Assembly: GCA_035626155.1 (NCBI GenBank)
Contig: DASPOF010000127.1
Coordinates: 1-64,000, forward strand
Direction of reading: 5' to 3'
DNA: 64,000 nt
From: DASPOF01 sp035626155
Lineage (GTDB): Bacteria > Desulfobacterota > Binatia > Binatales > Binataceae
Shown here: positions 20,420 to 29,876 of the stretch, piece by piece
Position numbering within the stretch: the first letter of the stretch is position 1
Layout of the letters: each line of letters begins with the position of its first letter
Notes under the pieces: model-generated
Told to the model about the DNA's origin: nothing
Seen by the model: only the letters and a program-made list of their open reading frames with translations
The model's database searches: none
Program-made: the position numbers and the translations under genes

Positions 20420-21322
20420 TCAGACGGAATAGGCCGCGCGCTCCAGTCCAAGCCGGTAGCGGGCCGCATCGATCAGGTTCTGCATCAATCCCAAAACCGT
20501 CATTGGCCCCGTCCCGCCGGGGTTTATCGTCAGCCATCCGGCAACCTGCTTGACCGCATCGAAATCGACGTCGCCGGCGAACTTGCCCGCGCCGATGCGC
20601 CGGAAGCCGACATCGATTACGCATGCTCCGGGCTTGACCATGTCCGCGGTGATCAGATAGGGCCGCCCCACATCCGCGCCGACGCAACTGACCAGGATGT
20701 CGGCCTCGCGGCAGATCGCGGCGAGGTCGCGGGTGTAGCGATGGCACCAGGTGACCGTCGCGTTGCGCATCCTGCCGCCGAGGATCAAAGCGGTCGGTTT
20801 GCCCGCGATGTCGCTGCGGCCGATCACGGTCGCGCGCGAGCCGGTGACCGGAACCTTGTAATAGTCGAGCAGGGTCAGCACCCCGCGCGTGGTGCAGGGT
20901 ATGAAGCGTCCCCACTGGCCGCGATAGAAGCTGCTCACCGTCGATGCGCCGACCGCATCCACGTCCTTCTCCGGCGCAATCGCATCGAAGAGCCGGAAGC
21001 GCTCGATGTGCTCGGGCACGGGTATCTGGAGCAGGATTCCGGTCGCGCGCGGATCTCGATTGAGCCCATCGATGGTCTCGAGCAGGGACGCCGTCGATGC
21101 CTCCGCCGCAGGGATCGCGATGGTCCTGCTCTCGAAGCCGAGCTGCGCCGCCATGCGCTGCTTGTTGCGCACGTATTGGCGCGATGCCGGGTCATCGCCC
21201 ACGACGATCGCCGCAAGCAGCGGCACGCATCCGTGGCGGCTCTTGAGTTCCTCGCCGTGGCGGCGCAACTCCGGCAGGAGATGTGCGCTCAGCTTGCGCC
21301 CGTCCATGATAATCGCTGGCAT
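20420..21322 (-). CDS. folD: Bifunctional methylene-THF dehydrogenase / methenyl-THF cyclohydrolase
   Basis: Interconverts 5,10-methylene-, methenyl- and 10-formyl-THF. The 300-residue form starting at the ATG at 21322 (AGAGGA upstream) has the family opening IIMDGRKLSAHLL, the catalytic Tyr-x3-Lys in YVRNKQRM, and LQIPVPEHI, FIPCTTRGVLTLL, GRSDIAGKP for NADP binding and the C-terminal PGGTGPMTVLGLM. The usual PKDVDG is PEKDVDAVG here. The frame is open to 21469 but that extension has no resemblance to FolD. Divergent from gcvT, with which it shares one-carbon metabolism. Confidence 0.94.
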   Translation of the reverse strand: MPAIIMDGRKLSAHLLPELRRHGEELKSRHGCVPLLAAIVVGDDPASRQYVRNKQRMAAQLGFESRTIAIPAAEASTASLLETIDGLNRDPRATGILLQIPVPEHIERFRLFDAIAPEKDVDAVGASTVSSFYRGQWGRFIPCTTRGVLTLLDYYKVPVTGSRATVIGRSDIAGKPTALILGGRMRNATVTWCHRYTRDLAAICREADILVSCVGADVGRPYLITADMVKPGACVIDVGFRRIGAGKFAGDVDFDAVKQVAGWLTINPGGTGPMTVLGLMQNLIDAARYRLGLERAAYSV

Positions 21323-21449
21323 CGCGGTCCTCTGAATATAGTACGCGCTGCCGCCCGGCAACGCGCTGTGGATAGCGTACCGCGCTGTGGGCAACCCGCG
21401 GAAGGTCGTCTCGTTGGCAATATCGGGGTCTGTTAGAATCGGGTAGTTG

Positions 21450-22571
21450 ATGAATGCGCCCAAGCGCACTGTCCTGTTCGGGCTCCACCACAGACTCGGC
21501 GCGCGGATGACCGTTTTCGGTGGGTTCGAGATGCCGCTCAGTTACGGCGGAATCATCGAGGAACACCTCGCGGTGCGCGCGCACGCCGGAATCTTCGATC
21601 TGAGCCACATGGGACAATTCGAGGTGCGCGGAGAGCAGGCTCTGGAGTTGCTCGAGCGTGCGCTTACCAACTCCGCGGCGCGGCTGCGCGACGGCGAGGC
21701 GCAATACTCTCTCATGTGCGCCGAGGACGGCGGCACTGTCGACGATCTCATCGTGTACCGGCTCGCCGCGGCCCATTACATGCTCTGCGTCAACGCGGTG
21801 AACGTCGAAACCGATCTCGCCTGGCTTCGCGCGCCGAACGTCCACGGCGCATCGCTGCGCGACTTAACCGGCGAGAGGGGGATCGTCGCGGTGCAAGGCC
21901 CCGCCAGCGCGGCGATCCTCGCTCCGCTCGCCGATTTTGCGATCGGCGCGGTCGCTCGGCTTCACGCGGTAGAGGGACGAGTGGCGGGCGTGCGATGTCT
22001 CGCGGCGCGAACCGGATACACCGGCGAGGACGGCTTCGAACTGTTCGTCGCGGCCGAATCCGCGGCGGCGCTGTTCGAGGCGATCCTCGACGCGGGCGCG
22101 CCAACCGGGCTCAAGCCGTGCGGTCTGGGCGCGCGTGACACGCTCAGACTCGAAGCGGGACTGCCGCTTTACGGACACGAGCTGGATCGCGCGACCTCGC
22201 CGCTCGAGGCCGGACTCGGCACGTTCATCAAGTTCGGCAGAAGTTTCGTCGGCGAAGCGGCGCTGGCCGCCCAGCGCGGCGGCGGGGTCAGGAAGCGGCT
22301 CGTCGGACTGATGACCGATGACGCAAAGAGTATCGCGCGCCAGGGATACCGGATATTCCTCGATGGGCGAGAGGCTGGGATCGTGACGAGCGGCACTTTC
22401 GCTCCGACGCTGAATCGGCCGATCGCGATGGGGTATCTTTCGTGCGGAGAACCTGCGCCGCGCGCCGGCGCGCCAACCGGCGCGCTCGAAGTGGAAATCC
22501 GAAACCGCAAGGTGCCGGCCACGATCGTGGCGCGGCCCTTTTACCGTCGCGGCCGGCAGGCTTCGGCATGA
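21450..22571 (+). CDS. gcvT: Glycine cleavage system T protein (aminomethyltransferase)
   Basis: Takes the aminomethyl group from lipoyl-GcvH and gives methylene-THF and ammonia. 373 residues. The family start TVLFGLHHRLGARMTVFGGFEMPLSYGGIIEEH is followed by GIFDLSHMGQFEV and the folate-site region ARTGYTGEDGFELFV, and GLGARDTLRLEAGLPLYGHEL lies near the middle. The C-terminal barrel shows the usual IAMGYL segment. The ATG at 21450 is preferred over the TTG just before it. It leads gcvT-gcvPA-gcvPB. Confidence 0.95.
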   Translation: MNAPKRTVLFGLHHRLGARMTVFGGFEMPLSYGGIIEEHLAVRAHAGIFDLSHMGQFEVRGEQALELLERALTNSAARLRDGEAQYSLMCAEDGGTVDDLIVYRLAAAHYMLCVNAVNVETDLAWLRAPNVHGASLRDLTGERGIVAVQGPASAAILAPLADFAIGAVARLHAVEGRVAGVRCLAARTGYTGEDGFELFVAAESAAALFEAILDAGAPTGLKPCGLGARDTLRLEAGLPLYGHELDRATSPLEAGLGTFIKFGRSFVGEAALAAQRGGGVRKRLVGLMTDDAKSIARQGYRIFLDGREAGIVTSGTFAPTLNRPIAMGYLSCGEPAPRAGAPTGALEVEIRNRKVPATIVARPFYRRGRQASA

Positions 22572-22623
22572 GCAGGCAACAAACAATGGGCGGCGGCGCA
22601 ATCGCCGATGGAGGAAGGACTGG

Positions 22624-23973
22624 ATGAGGTTCATGCCGCACACCGGCGCTGATATCGCCGCGATGCTCAAGACGGTCGGGGCGGCAAGCCTCGACGACCT
22701 GATTTCGCACCTGCCCGAGCGGCTGCGCGCCACCGCCGCAATCGATCTCGCGCCCGGGCGCACCGAGGCCGAGGTCGCCTCCGAGCTGTCATCGCTTGCG
22801 GCGGCCAGCGCGGGCGCCGCCGGCTACGTGAGTTTTCTTGGGGCCGGCTACTATCGCCATTACGTTCCCGCGGCCGTGCGCGCGATCGTGTCCCGCGCCG
22901 AGTTCGCCACCGGCTACACGCCCTATCAGGCCGAGGCGAGCCAGGGGACCACGCAGGCGATCTTCGAGTTCCAGACGCTGATCGCGCAGCTCACCGCGAT
23001 GGAGGCCGCGAATGCGAGCATGTACGACGGCGCATCAGCGGCCGCCGAGGCGGTCCTGATGGCGCATCGGATTCTGCCCAAGCGGCGCGTGGTCGCGCTC
23101 GCGCGCGCGCTGTGGCCCGACTATCGCGCAACGATTCGCACCTATCTGTCGGCACTGGAACATCTGCAAATCGTCGAGGTCCCGTTCGATGCCGCCTCAG
23201 GCACGATCGACCTCGCCGCGCTCGCGCGCATCGCCGATGAGAACCTCCTGTGCGCGGTCATCGGCTATCCAAACGTCTTCGGCGTGATCGAGCCGGTCAA
23301 GGCCGCGGTCGAGATCGCGCATCGCGCGGGCGCGCTCGCGATTACCGCCACTGCCGAGCCGCTCGCGCTCGCGCTGCTCAAGCCGCCGGGCGATGCGGGC
23401 GCCGACATCGCGGCGGGCGAGGGGCAAAGCTTTGGGATGGCGCCGCAGTTTGGCGGCCCGGGGCTGGGCTTCATGGCCGCGCGCATGACTGACATCCGGC
23501 AGATGCCGGGGCGGCTCGTCGGCCAGACGCGCGATCGGCACGGCAGGCGCGCATTCTGCCTCACGCTTGCAGCGCGCGAGCAGCACATCCGGCGCGAGCG
23601 CGCCACGTCGAACATCTGCACCAACCACTCGCTGTGCGCGCTGGCGGCGACCGCGTACCTTGCGCTCATGGGGCGGCGCGGCCTGCGCGAGCTTGCCGAG
23701 CGCAACGTCGAGCTGGCGCACCACGCCGAGGAATCCCTGGCGGCTGGCGGGATTCGGCGGCGTTTCAGCGGCCCGTTTTTCAATGAATTCGCGATTTCTC
23801 TCGCCGATCCGGCGGCGGCTCTGGAAGCGGCCGAGCGCAGGCACATCCTGGCGGGTGTCGCGCTCGCACCCGATTATCCCGAGCTCAAGGATAGCGTCCT
23901 CGTCTCGGTCACCGAGATGAACCGAAGCACGGATTTCGCCGCGCTAGCGGGTGCGCTCGCGGAGGTGCGGTGA
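22624..23973 (+). CDS. gcvPA: Glycine dehydrogenase (decarboxylating) subunit 1
   Basis: N-terminal half of the split P-protein, 449 residues. Conserved segments include MPHTGADIAAML at the start, YTPYQAEASQGTTQAIFEFQT, MYDGASAAAEAVLMA and GGPGLGFMAAR, and the end region RERATSNICTNHSLCAL. It pairs with the PLP-bearing subunit 2 encoded next, whose start overlaps this stop (TGATG). The gene begins 52 bases after gcvT, and that gap contains no gcvH. Confidence 0.96.
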   Translation: MRFMPHTGADIAAMLKTVGAASLDDLISHLPERLRATAAIDLAPGRTEAEVASELSSLAAASAGAAGYVSFLGAGYYRHYVPAAVRAIVSRAEFATGYTPYQAEASQGTTQAIFEFQTLIAQLTAMEAANASMYDGASAAAEAVLMAHRILPKRRVVALARALWPDYRATIRTYLSALEHLQIVEVPFDAASGTIDLAALARIADENLLCAVIGYPNVFGVIEPVKAAVEIAHRAGALAITATAEPLALALLKPPGDAGADIAAGEGQSFGMAPQFGGPGLGFMAARMTDIRQMPGRLVGQTRDRHGRRAFCLTLAAREQHIRRERATSNICTNHSLCALAATAYLALMGRRGLRELAERNVELAHHAEESLAAGGIRRRFSGPFFNEFAISLADPAAALEAAERRHILAGVALAPDYPELKDSVLVSVTEMNRSTDFAALAGALAEVR

Positions 23974-25493
23974 TGGCGAGCGCGGGCGGGCCGAAACCGA
24001 CCGAGGCCGGGACGCGTGCGGGTGCGCAGCGGAAGATGGCCGGCGAATTGCCGCTCTTGTTCGAGCTTTCATCCGAGGGCCGGCGCGGCGCGGACGTGCG
24101 GCCGGCCGGGGCGGGAAAGAGCGGCGCGGATATCCTCGGCGCGGAGCTTTGCCGCGACGACATCGCAGGCTTCCCCGAACTGAGCGAGCCGCAGGTGATG
24201 CGCCACTTCCTCCGCCTCTCCCAGTGCAACTTCGCGCAGGCCCTCCAGTTTTATCCGCTCGGGTCGTGCACGATGAAGTACAACCCGGTCATCAACGACG
24301 AGATGGCGGCGCTGGCGGGCTTCGCGGAGCTTCATCCCCTCACCCCGGCGCATCTCGCGCAGGGCGCGCTCGAACTGATGGCGCGGCTGGAAGCGGCGCT
24401 CGCCGAGATTACCGGGATGGACGCCGTGTCGCTTCATCCCGCAGCCGGCGCGCAGGGCGAACTCACCGGATTGCTGGCGGCGCGCGCATACCTTCAAAAG
24501 CGCGGCGAGCGGCGCAGCAAGGTGATAATCCCCGACACCGCGCACGGCACCAACCCGGCAAGCTGCACGCTGGCCGGGTTCAAGGTGGTCGTCGCGCCAT
24601 CCAACCCGCGCGGGTTCCTCGAGGCCGCCGAAATTGCCCGGCTCGCCGACGGCGACGTCGCTGCGCTGATGGTGACGAATCCGAACACGCTTGGAATCTT
24701 CGAGCCCGAAATCTGCGAGATCGCGCGCGTGCTGCATGAGCGCGGCGCCCTGCTCTACCTCGATGGCGCGAACATGAACGCCCTTATGGGTGTTGCGAAG
24801 CCCGGCCACATGGGCGCCGACATCGTGCAACTTAACCTGCACAAGACCTTCTCGACGCCGCACGGTGGCGGCGGCCCCGGCGCGGGACCGGTCGGGGTCA
24901 AGCGCGACCTCGAACCGTTCCTGCCCGTCCCGCGGCTGAAGAGGACCGCTCGCGGATGGACGCTGGATTGCGATCGGCCGGACTCGATCGGGCGGCTCAG
25001 ATCATTCCACGGGAATTTCGGTATGCTCGTGCGCGCGTACGCGTACATCCTGGCCATGGGCGGGGACGGGCTTGCGATGGCGAGCCGGCTTGCGATTCTC
25101 ACCGCCAACTACGCGCGCAAGCGCCTCGAGGTGCGCTTTAAGAGCGCAACACCCGAGCGCTCGATGCACGAATGCGTCCTGGAACACGACCTCGAGCGCC
25201 GCGCGGGCGTGAGCACGCTCGACATCGCCAAGCGCCTGCTCGATTTCGGATTCCATCCGCCGACAATTTATTTCCCGCTCGTCGTGCACGGCGCAATCAT
25301 GATCGAACCGACCGAGACCGAAGCGCGGGAAACCATCGATGCGTTCATTGCTGCGATGGAACGGATTTACGACGAAGCGCTTAGCGAGCCCGAGTTGCTG
25401 AAGAACGCGCCTCACACGCTTGCGCTCTCGCGCGTCGATGAGGCCGAAGCGGCCCGCCATCCGATCCTGCGCTGGCAGCCTGCGGCGAAGTGA
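23973..25493 (+). CDS. gcvPB: Glycine dehydrogenase (decarboxylating) subunit 2
   Basis: PLP-binding half of the split P-protein, 506 residues. The PLP lysine lies in LNLHKTFSTPHGGGGPGAGP; other family marks are GSCTMKYNPVINDEMA, HPAAGAQGELTGLLAARAY, DTAHGTNPASCTLAGF and the C-terminal FHPPTIYFPL. The first 40 residues or so are a variable extension. Start chosen at the ATG overlapping the gcvPA stop; a GTG three bases earlier is also possible. Confidence 0.96.
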   Translation: MASAGGPKPTEAGTRAGAQRKMAGELPLLFELSSEGRRGADVRPAGAGKSGADILGAELCRDDIAGFPELSEPQVMRHFLRLSQCNFAQALQFYPLGSCTMKYNPVINDEMAALAGFAELHPLTPAHLAQGALELMARLEAALAEITGMDAVSLHPAAGAQGELTGLLAARAYLQKRGERRSKVIIPDTAHGTNPASCTLAGFKVVVAPSNPRGFLEAAEIARLADGDVAALMVTNPNTLGIFEPEICEIARVLHERGALLYLDGANMNALMGVAKPGHMGADIVQLNLHKTFSTPHGGGGPGAGPVGVKRDLEPFLPVPRLKRTARGWTLDCDRPDSIGRLRSFHGNFGMLVRAYAYILAMGGDGLAMASRLAILTANYARKRLEVRFKSATPERSMHECVLEHDLERRAGVSTLDIAKRLLDFGFHPPTIYFPLVVHGAIMIEPTETEARETIDAFIAAMERIYDEALSEPELLKNAPHTLALSRVDEAEAARHPILRWQPAAK

Positions 25494-25517
25494 GGCCGCG
25501 GCGAACGCGCCGGCCCG

Positions 25518-26189
25518 TCACCGCGCAAGCCCGGCGAGCTTGAGCGCCAAGGCGTAGTCCTCGGGCGTGTTCAGGTTGAAGATGCTCTGCAGGTCCGGAT
25601 CGATCTTGCGGTACTCGGACTCGCTCACGCGCCGGACCGACACCCAATCGCAAATCGCAGCGAGGCGCTCCTCGCCGGCCGCCGACATCTGATCGAGCGC
25701 CCGCGCGCATCGCTTTCGATACGCGGCATGAAGCGGCTGCAATACGCCCGCGATTTCCGGAATCACCGCATCCCGCGACTTCAGCATCTCGACCAGCCGG
25801 CGCGCCACGCGCGAATCCAGCATCGGCAGGTCGCACGCGCACGCGAATGCGGCGTCGTGGGAAATTGCATCGAGCCCCCGCGCCACCGCTCCGACCGGGC
25901 CCAAGTATTCGCGATCGTCGCGGACGATCACCACGCCGGGCAGGCGCGGCAGGACCTGCCCCGCCGATTCCGGCGCGGCCACCACCACGATTTCATCGAA
26001 TGCGCGCCCGAGCTCCGCGACAATCCGCTCGATCAGCGTCACCCCCCCGAACGGCAGCATCGCCTTCGCCTGGCCCATCCGCGAGCTTCGCCCGCCGGCG
26101 AGCAGGATCGCGCTTGCCGGTCGCGCGCGCCGGGGCGCGGGATGCGATCGCGAAAGCCGAGTGGATCGAGCCAACAGAACGCCAGACAA
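25518..26189 (-). CDS. mobA: Molybdenum cofactor guanylyltransferase (MobA-like)
   Basis: Nucleotidyltransferase that attaches GMP to Mo-molybdopterin; 223 residues. The N-terminal signature is AILLAGGRSSRMGQAKAMLPFGG (from about residue 27), then VRDDREYLGPVGAVARGL and the metal-site segment CACDLPMLDS. The start is TTG at 26189 with AGGA four bases upstream, giving a 25-residue N-terminal extension; no ATG is available. It begins seven bases after the stop of the GNAT-like gene. Other NTP-transferases with this fold (MocA type) cannot be fully excluded. Confidence 0.82.
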   Translation of the reverse strand: MSGVLLARSTRLSRSHPAPRRARPASAILLAGGRSSRMGQAKAMLPFGGVTLIERIVAELGRAFDEIVVVAAPESAGQVLPRLPGVVIVRDDREYLGPVGAVARGLDAISHDAAFACACDLPMLDSRVARRLVEMLKSRDAVIPEIAGVLQPLHAAYRKRCARALDQMSAAGEERLAAICDWVSVRRVSESEYRKIDPDLQSIFNLNTPEDYALALKLAGLAR

Positions 26190-26195
26190 TAAATC

Positions 26196-26921
26196 CTACA
26201 TAAAGTAGGGCTTGGCAAGCTCCTCGAAATCGCCGTACATCAGCCACACCTTCACGTCGTTGACGTACGGATACTGGATCGGCGCCTTGCCGACGGTCTT
26301 GAGCCCGAATTGCTTGTAGATCGGATAGAGCGTTTCGACCGGGCTCGTGATTATCAGCTTGGGCCGGCGCGAGAACAGAAACAGCTTGGCCGTCTCCGAG
26401 ATCGTCCTGAGCAGGCCCTTGCCCTGGTAATTAGGATCGATCACCAGGCCGCCGAACTCCCACACCTCGATGGCGTCCAGACCCTTGAACAGCGAGGCCG
26501 GGTAGAGATGGCCCAGCGTCAGCGGCGAGTCGGCGAGACATCGCCCCCAGAACGCTCCGATTAGCGGCGGGCGCTTGCGCTCCTGGCCGGCTCTGATGTC
26601 GTAGAGGCCGAAGTGAAGCGCGAGCGGCCAGAGCAGCACGTGAACGCGCTTCTCGTGGACGTTCAAGTTGCCCCAGGTCCGTTTGTGCAGTGCGGAAAGT
26701 TCCCTGAAGCCGAGCGGAGTGCCGATCGGACGCACATCGATTCGGCCCTCGAGCTCGGATGCCTTCGACGGGCGCGGTGCGCGGGCCGGCTCTTCGCCGG
26801 GCGTGACGATCCTGACCTCGGATTCCGTCTCTGCTTCAGATGTAGAATTCTGAGTGGCTCGCCGCGTGGGCCGCGACGAGATCATCGCCTCGATCAGATC
26901 GCCGTTCTTCTCTTCTGCCAT
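26196..26921 (-). CDS. GNAT-like N-acyltransferase of unknown substrate
   Basis: 241 residues. A polar, probably disordered first 60 residues precede a domain with IDVRPIGTPLGFRELSALHKRTWGN and then the acyl-CoA-binding motif of GNAT enzymes in GLVIDPNYQGKGLLRTI. A core with KLIITSPVETLYPIYKQFGLKTVGKAPIQYPYV follows, the usual GNAT beta-bulge and C-terminal strand region. The size and layout recall long-chain N-acyl amino acid synthases, but nothing fixes the substrate. AGGTAGGG lies upstream of the ATG. mobA follows in the same transcript. Confidence 0.75.
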   Translation of the reverse strand: MAEEKNGDLIEAMISSRPTRRATQNSTSEAETESEVRIVTPGEEPARAPRPSKASELEGRIDVRPIGTPLGFRELSALHKRTWGNLNVHEKRVHVLLWPLALHFGLYDIRAGQERKRPPLIGAFWGRCLADSPLTLGHLYPASLFKGLDAIEVWEFGGLVIDPNYQGKGLLRTISETAKLFLFSRRPKLIITSPVETLYPIYKQFGLKTVGKAPIQYPYVNDVKVWLMYGDFEELAKPYFM

Positions 26922-27237
26922 CGCCGATCCCTACCTCTGGCAGGATCAACCGGTTGCCGGACCACCTCCCCTGGCCCATCCCCTGACCGATACGCGCCGG
27001 GCCTCAGCACCAACCCCTGTGGCAGATGCGGACGCCCGACGCGCCGGACCGCTATAATCCTCCAAGGCCCCTTATAGTGCGCCGCCAGATGAAAAAAAAG
27101 CACGGTCAGCAACCTGGGGACGTGAATTTCGGACATTTGCACCGGCCTCAGGGACGATCAGGCGGCGCGCTCGAGCGCGACTTTGTCGTTTTGCGCGCAC
27201 GCCATGCGCCCGATATTCTCTGCGGCGAGCCGGTATC
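26922..27237 (+). other. Intergenic region between the GNAT-like gene and mutS
   Basis: 316 bases between divergent genes. A perfect TATAAT (27053-27058, plus strand) and a nearby TATAGT (27074-27079) are the best -10 candidates for mutS, but I see no good -35 at 17 bases. An open frame starting at 27080 with a Lys-rich opening and running into mutS in another frame has no family features, and I do not call it. No tRNA or riboswitch is visible. Confidence 0.35.
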
Positions 27238-29823
27238 GTGGCCGTCAGACAGACACCGCTTATCGCGCAATACCTGAGCGTCAAGCAGCGCGTTCCCGAC
27301 GCGCTCCTGTTCTTCCGCCTCGGCGACTTCTACGAGATGTTCTTCGAGGACGCCGAGGTCGGCGCGCGCGTGCTCGATATCCAGCTCACCTCGCGCTCCA
27401 AGGACGGCGTGCCGCTGTGCGGCGTCCCCTACCACGCTGTCGACCCCTACATCGCGAAGCTCCTGCGCGCCGGATACAAGGTTGCGATCTGCGAGCAGGG
27501 GCAGGCCGACGCCCGCGCGCGAGGGCTGATGCCGCGCCAGATCGTTCGCGTGATAACGCCCGGCACCGTCGGCGAAGAGACGGTGCTGGTCGCCGGCGAG
27601 AAGAGCTACCTGGTTGCGATTACACCGCTTCGCGACGACGCGGGTTTCGCGCTGGCGGCGCTCGACGTATCGACGGGGGAGTTCCTCGCAACCCGCGTCG
27701 CGGGCGCTCCGGCGCTGCGCGAGGAAATCGCGCGGCTTGCTCCTCGCGAGATAATCGCCGCGGGACCGGATGGCGAAATCAAATCGATAGCCGAAGATGC
27801 GGGATGCCTCCTAAGCGTGCTCGATCCCGCCCGCTTCGCGCCCGATGCGGCACGCAAGTCGCTTGCGGCGCGCTTCGGCGAGGGCGCAATCGCGGTGCTC
27901 GACCCGGCGCTGGCCGCGGCCGCCGGCGCTGCGCTCATCTACGTCGAGGAGAATTTCGGCCGCGATCTCGCGCACCTGACGCCGCCCGCCCTCTACCGCG
28001 CAACCGAGTACATGCTCGTGGACGAGACCACGCGGCGCCATCTCGAACTCGTCACCGCGACTGACGGCTCGCGCAAGGGCTCGTTGTTATCGGTGCTCGA
28101 TGAGACGGTGACTGCGGCGGGCGCGCGCACGCTGGCCAACTGGATCGTCTATCCGCTGGTCTTACTCGATCAGATTCGCGCGCGTCACGATGCGGTCGAG
28201 GAACTGTTTGACGCCGATCTGGGTGCGGTTCCCGCCGGTGCGCTCAAGCAAATTGGCGATCTCGAGCGGCTTGCGGGCCGGGTGGGCGCGATGCGGGCAG
28301 GGCCGCGCGATTGTCTGCGCCTGGCGCAGGCGCTCGAGGGCGTCGCGGCGCTTCGCGAATGGATCGCCGCGCGGCGCGCCCCGCTGCTGCGCGAGCTTGC
28401 CTCGCGAATCACGCCCAAACCCGAACTCGCCGCGCAAATTCTCGCAACCGTCTCGGATGAGCCCCCGATGAACGCCCGCGACGGGAACGTAATTCGCACG
28501 GGCTTCAGCGCCGAGGCCGATGAACTGCGAAGCCTCGCATCGGGGGCGCGCGAGGTGATCGCCCGGCTCGAGGCGGCCGAGCGCGAGCGCACCGGAATTC
28601 CGTCCCTCAAGGTCCGCTACAACCAGGTCTTCGGCTACTACATCGAGGTGACCAAGCCCAACCTGGGCCGCGTGCCCGCCGATTACGAGCGCAAGCAGAC
28701 GCTGGTCGGCGCCGAGCGCTTCACCACGCCGAACCTCAAGGAACTCGAGCGCAAGATTCTTTCCGCCGAGTCGGGCCTCAAGGAACTCGAGCTGCAACTG
28801 TTCACCAGGCTGCTCCGCGATCTCCAGGCGCACAGCGCCGCGATACTCGAGAGTGCGCGCGCGGTAGGCGAGTTCGACGCTCTGGCGGGCCTGGCGAAAG
28901 TCGCGCGCCGGCGCGGCTACGTGCGGCCCGCCATGAACTCATCGCGGCGCATCCGGATTCGCGACGGACGCCATCCCGTGCTCGAGGCCGGGATGCGCGC
29001 GGGCGAGTTCGTCCCCAACGACCTCGATGCCGACCCCGAATCGCGCCAACTCCTGCTCGTCACCGGCCCCAACATGGCGGGCAAGTCCACCTATCTCCGG
29101 CAAGTCGCGCTGATCGCAATCATGGCGCACATGGGAAGCTTTGTTTGCGCCACCGAGGCGAGCATCGGCGTGATCGACCGCGTGATGACCCGAATCGGAG
29201 CGCGCGACGAGCTTCGCCGCGGCGAGTCCACGTTCATGGTCGAGATGAGCGAGACCTCGCGGCTGCTGCGCGGGCTCACCGATCGCAGCCTGCTGCTGCT
29301 CGATGAAGTCGGCCGCGGCACCAGCACGTTCGACGGGCTTGCGATCGCGTGGGCGGTCGCCGAATACCTGCACGACTCGACGCGCGCGAAAGTGCTGTTC
29401 GCGACGCATTTTCACGAGCTGACCGACCTTGCGCGCGAGAGACCCAGAGTTAAGAATCTCAGCATGGCGGTGCGGGAGTGGGGCGGGGAGGTGCTGTTCC
29501 TGCGGCGCGTGATCGAGCAGCCGGCGTCGCGCAGCTACGGGATCGAGGTCGCGCGGCTGGCGGGATTGCCGGACTCGATCGTCGGGCGGGCCCGCGAGAT
29601 TCTTGCCAACCTGGAACAGGGCGAACTCGATGAGAGCGGGATGCCGCGCCTGGCGCACCAGCACCAGGTGGAGCGGCCGGCCGCGCAGATGAGCCTGTTC
29701 TCCGCGGCCGAAAGCCGCGTCGTCGAGGAGATTCGCGCGCTCGATATCGATCGCATGACGCCCGTGGACGCTCTGGCCGCGCTCGCATCCCTCAGATCGA
29801 GACTTCGCAAGGACGGCGGGTAG
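27238..29823 (+). CDS. mutS: DNA mismatch repair protein MutS
   Basis: Mismatch-recognition ATPase, 861 residues. The N-terminal mismatch-binding domain has LLFFRLGDFYEMFFEDAE, including the Phe-x-Glu wedge (FYE). The clamp/lever region includes RYNQVFGYYIEVTK, and the ATPase has Walker A GPNMAGKSTYLRQVA, ESTFMVEMSET, DEVGRGTSTFDGLAIAWA and ATHFHELTDL. The start is GTG at 27238, which gives the usual opening (TPLIAQYLSVKQ); no clear ribosome site is seen. No mutL is nearby. Confidence 0.96.
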   Translation: MAVRQTPLIAQYLSVKQRVPDALLFFRLGDFYEMFFEDAEVGARVLDIQLTSRSKDGVPLCGVPYHAVDPYIAKLLRAGYKVAICEQGQADARARGLMPRQIVRVITPGTVGEETVLVAGEKSYLVAITPLRDDAGFALAALDVSTGEFLATRVAGAPALREEIARLAPREIIAAGPDGEIKSIAEDAGCLLSVLDPARFAPDAARKSLAARFGEGAIAVLDPALAAAAGAALIYVEENFGRDLAHLTPPALYRATEYMLVDETTRRHLELVTATDGSRKGSLLSVLDETVTAAGARTLANWIVYPLVLLDQIRARHDAVEELFDADLGAVPAGALKQIGDLERLAGRVGAMRAGPRDCLRLAQALEGVAALREWIAARRAPLLRELASRITPKPELAAQILATVSDEPPMNARDGNVIRTGFSAEADELRSLASGAREVIARLEAAERERTGIPSLKVRYNQVFGYYIEVTKPNLGRVPADYERKQTLVGAERFTTPNLKELERKILSAESGLKELELQLFTRLLRDLQAHSAAILESARAVGEFDALAGLAKVARRRGYVRPAMNSSRRIRIRDGRHPVLEAGMRAGEFVPNDLDADPESRQLLLVTGPNMAGKSTYLRQVALIAIMAHMGSFVCATEASIGVIDRVMTRIGARDELRRGESTFMVEMSETSRLLRGLTDRSLLLLDEVGRGTSTFDGLAIAWAVAEYLHDSTRAKVLFATHFHELTDLARERPRVKNLSMAVREWGGEVLFLRRVIEQPASRSYGIEVARLAGLPDSIVGRAREILANLEQGELDESGMPRLAHQHQVERPAAQMSLFSAAESRVVEEIRALDIDRMTPVDALAALASLRSRLRKDGG

Positions 29824-29876
29824 GCCAAGCGCGCACGCATCGAAATCGAGGCGGTGATGGGGCGGCGGTGGAATCG

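Noticed and set aside
21323..21449. Glycine riboswitch upstream of gcvT
   Set aside because: The spacer is only about 127 bases and no tandem aptamer pattern is seen.
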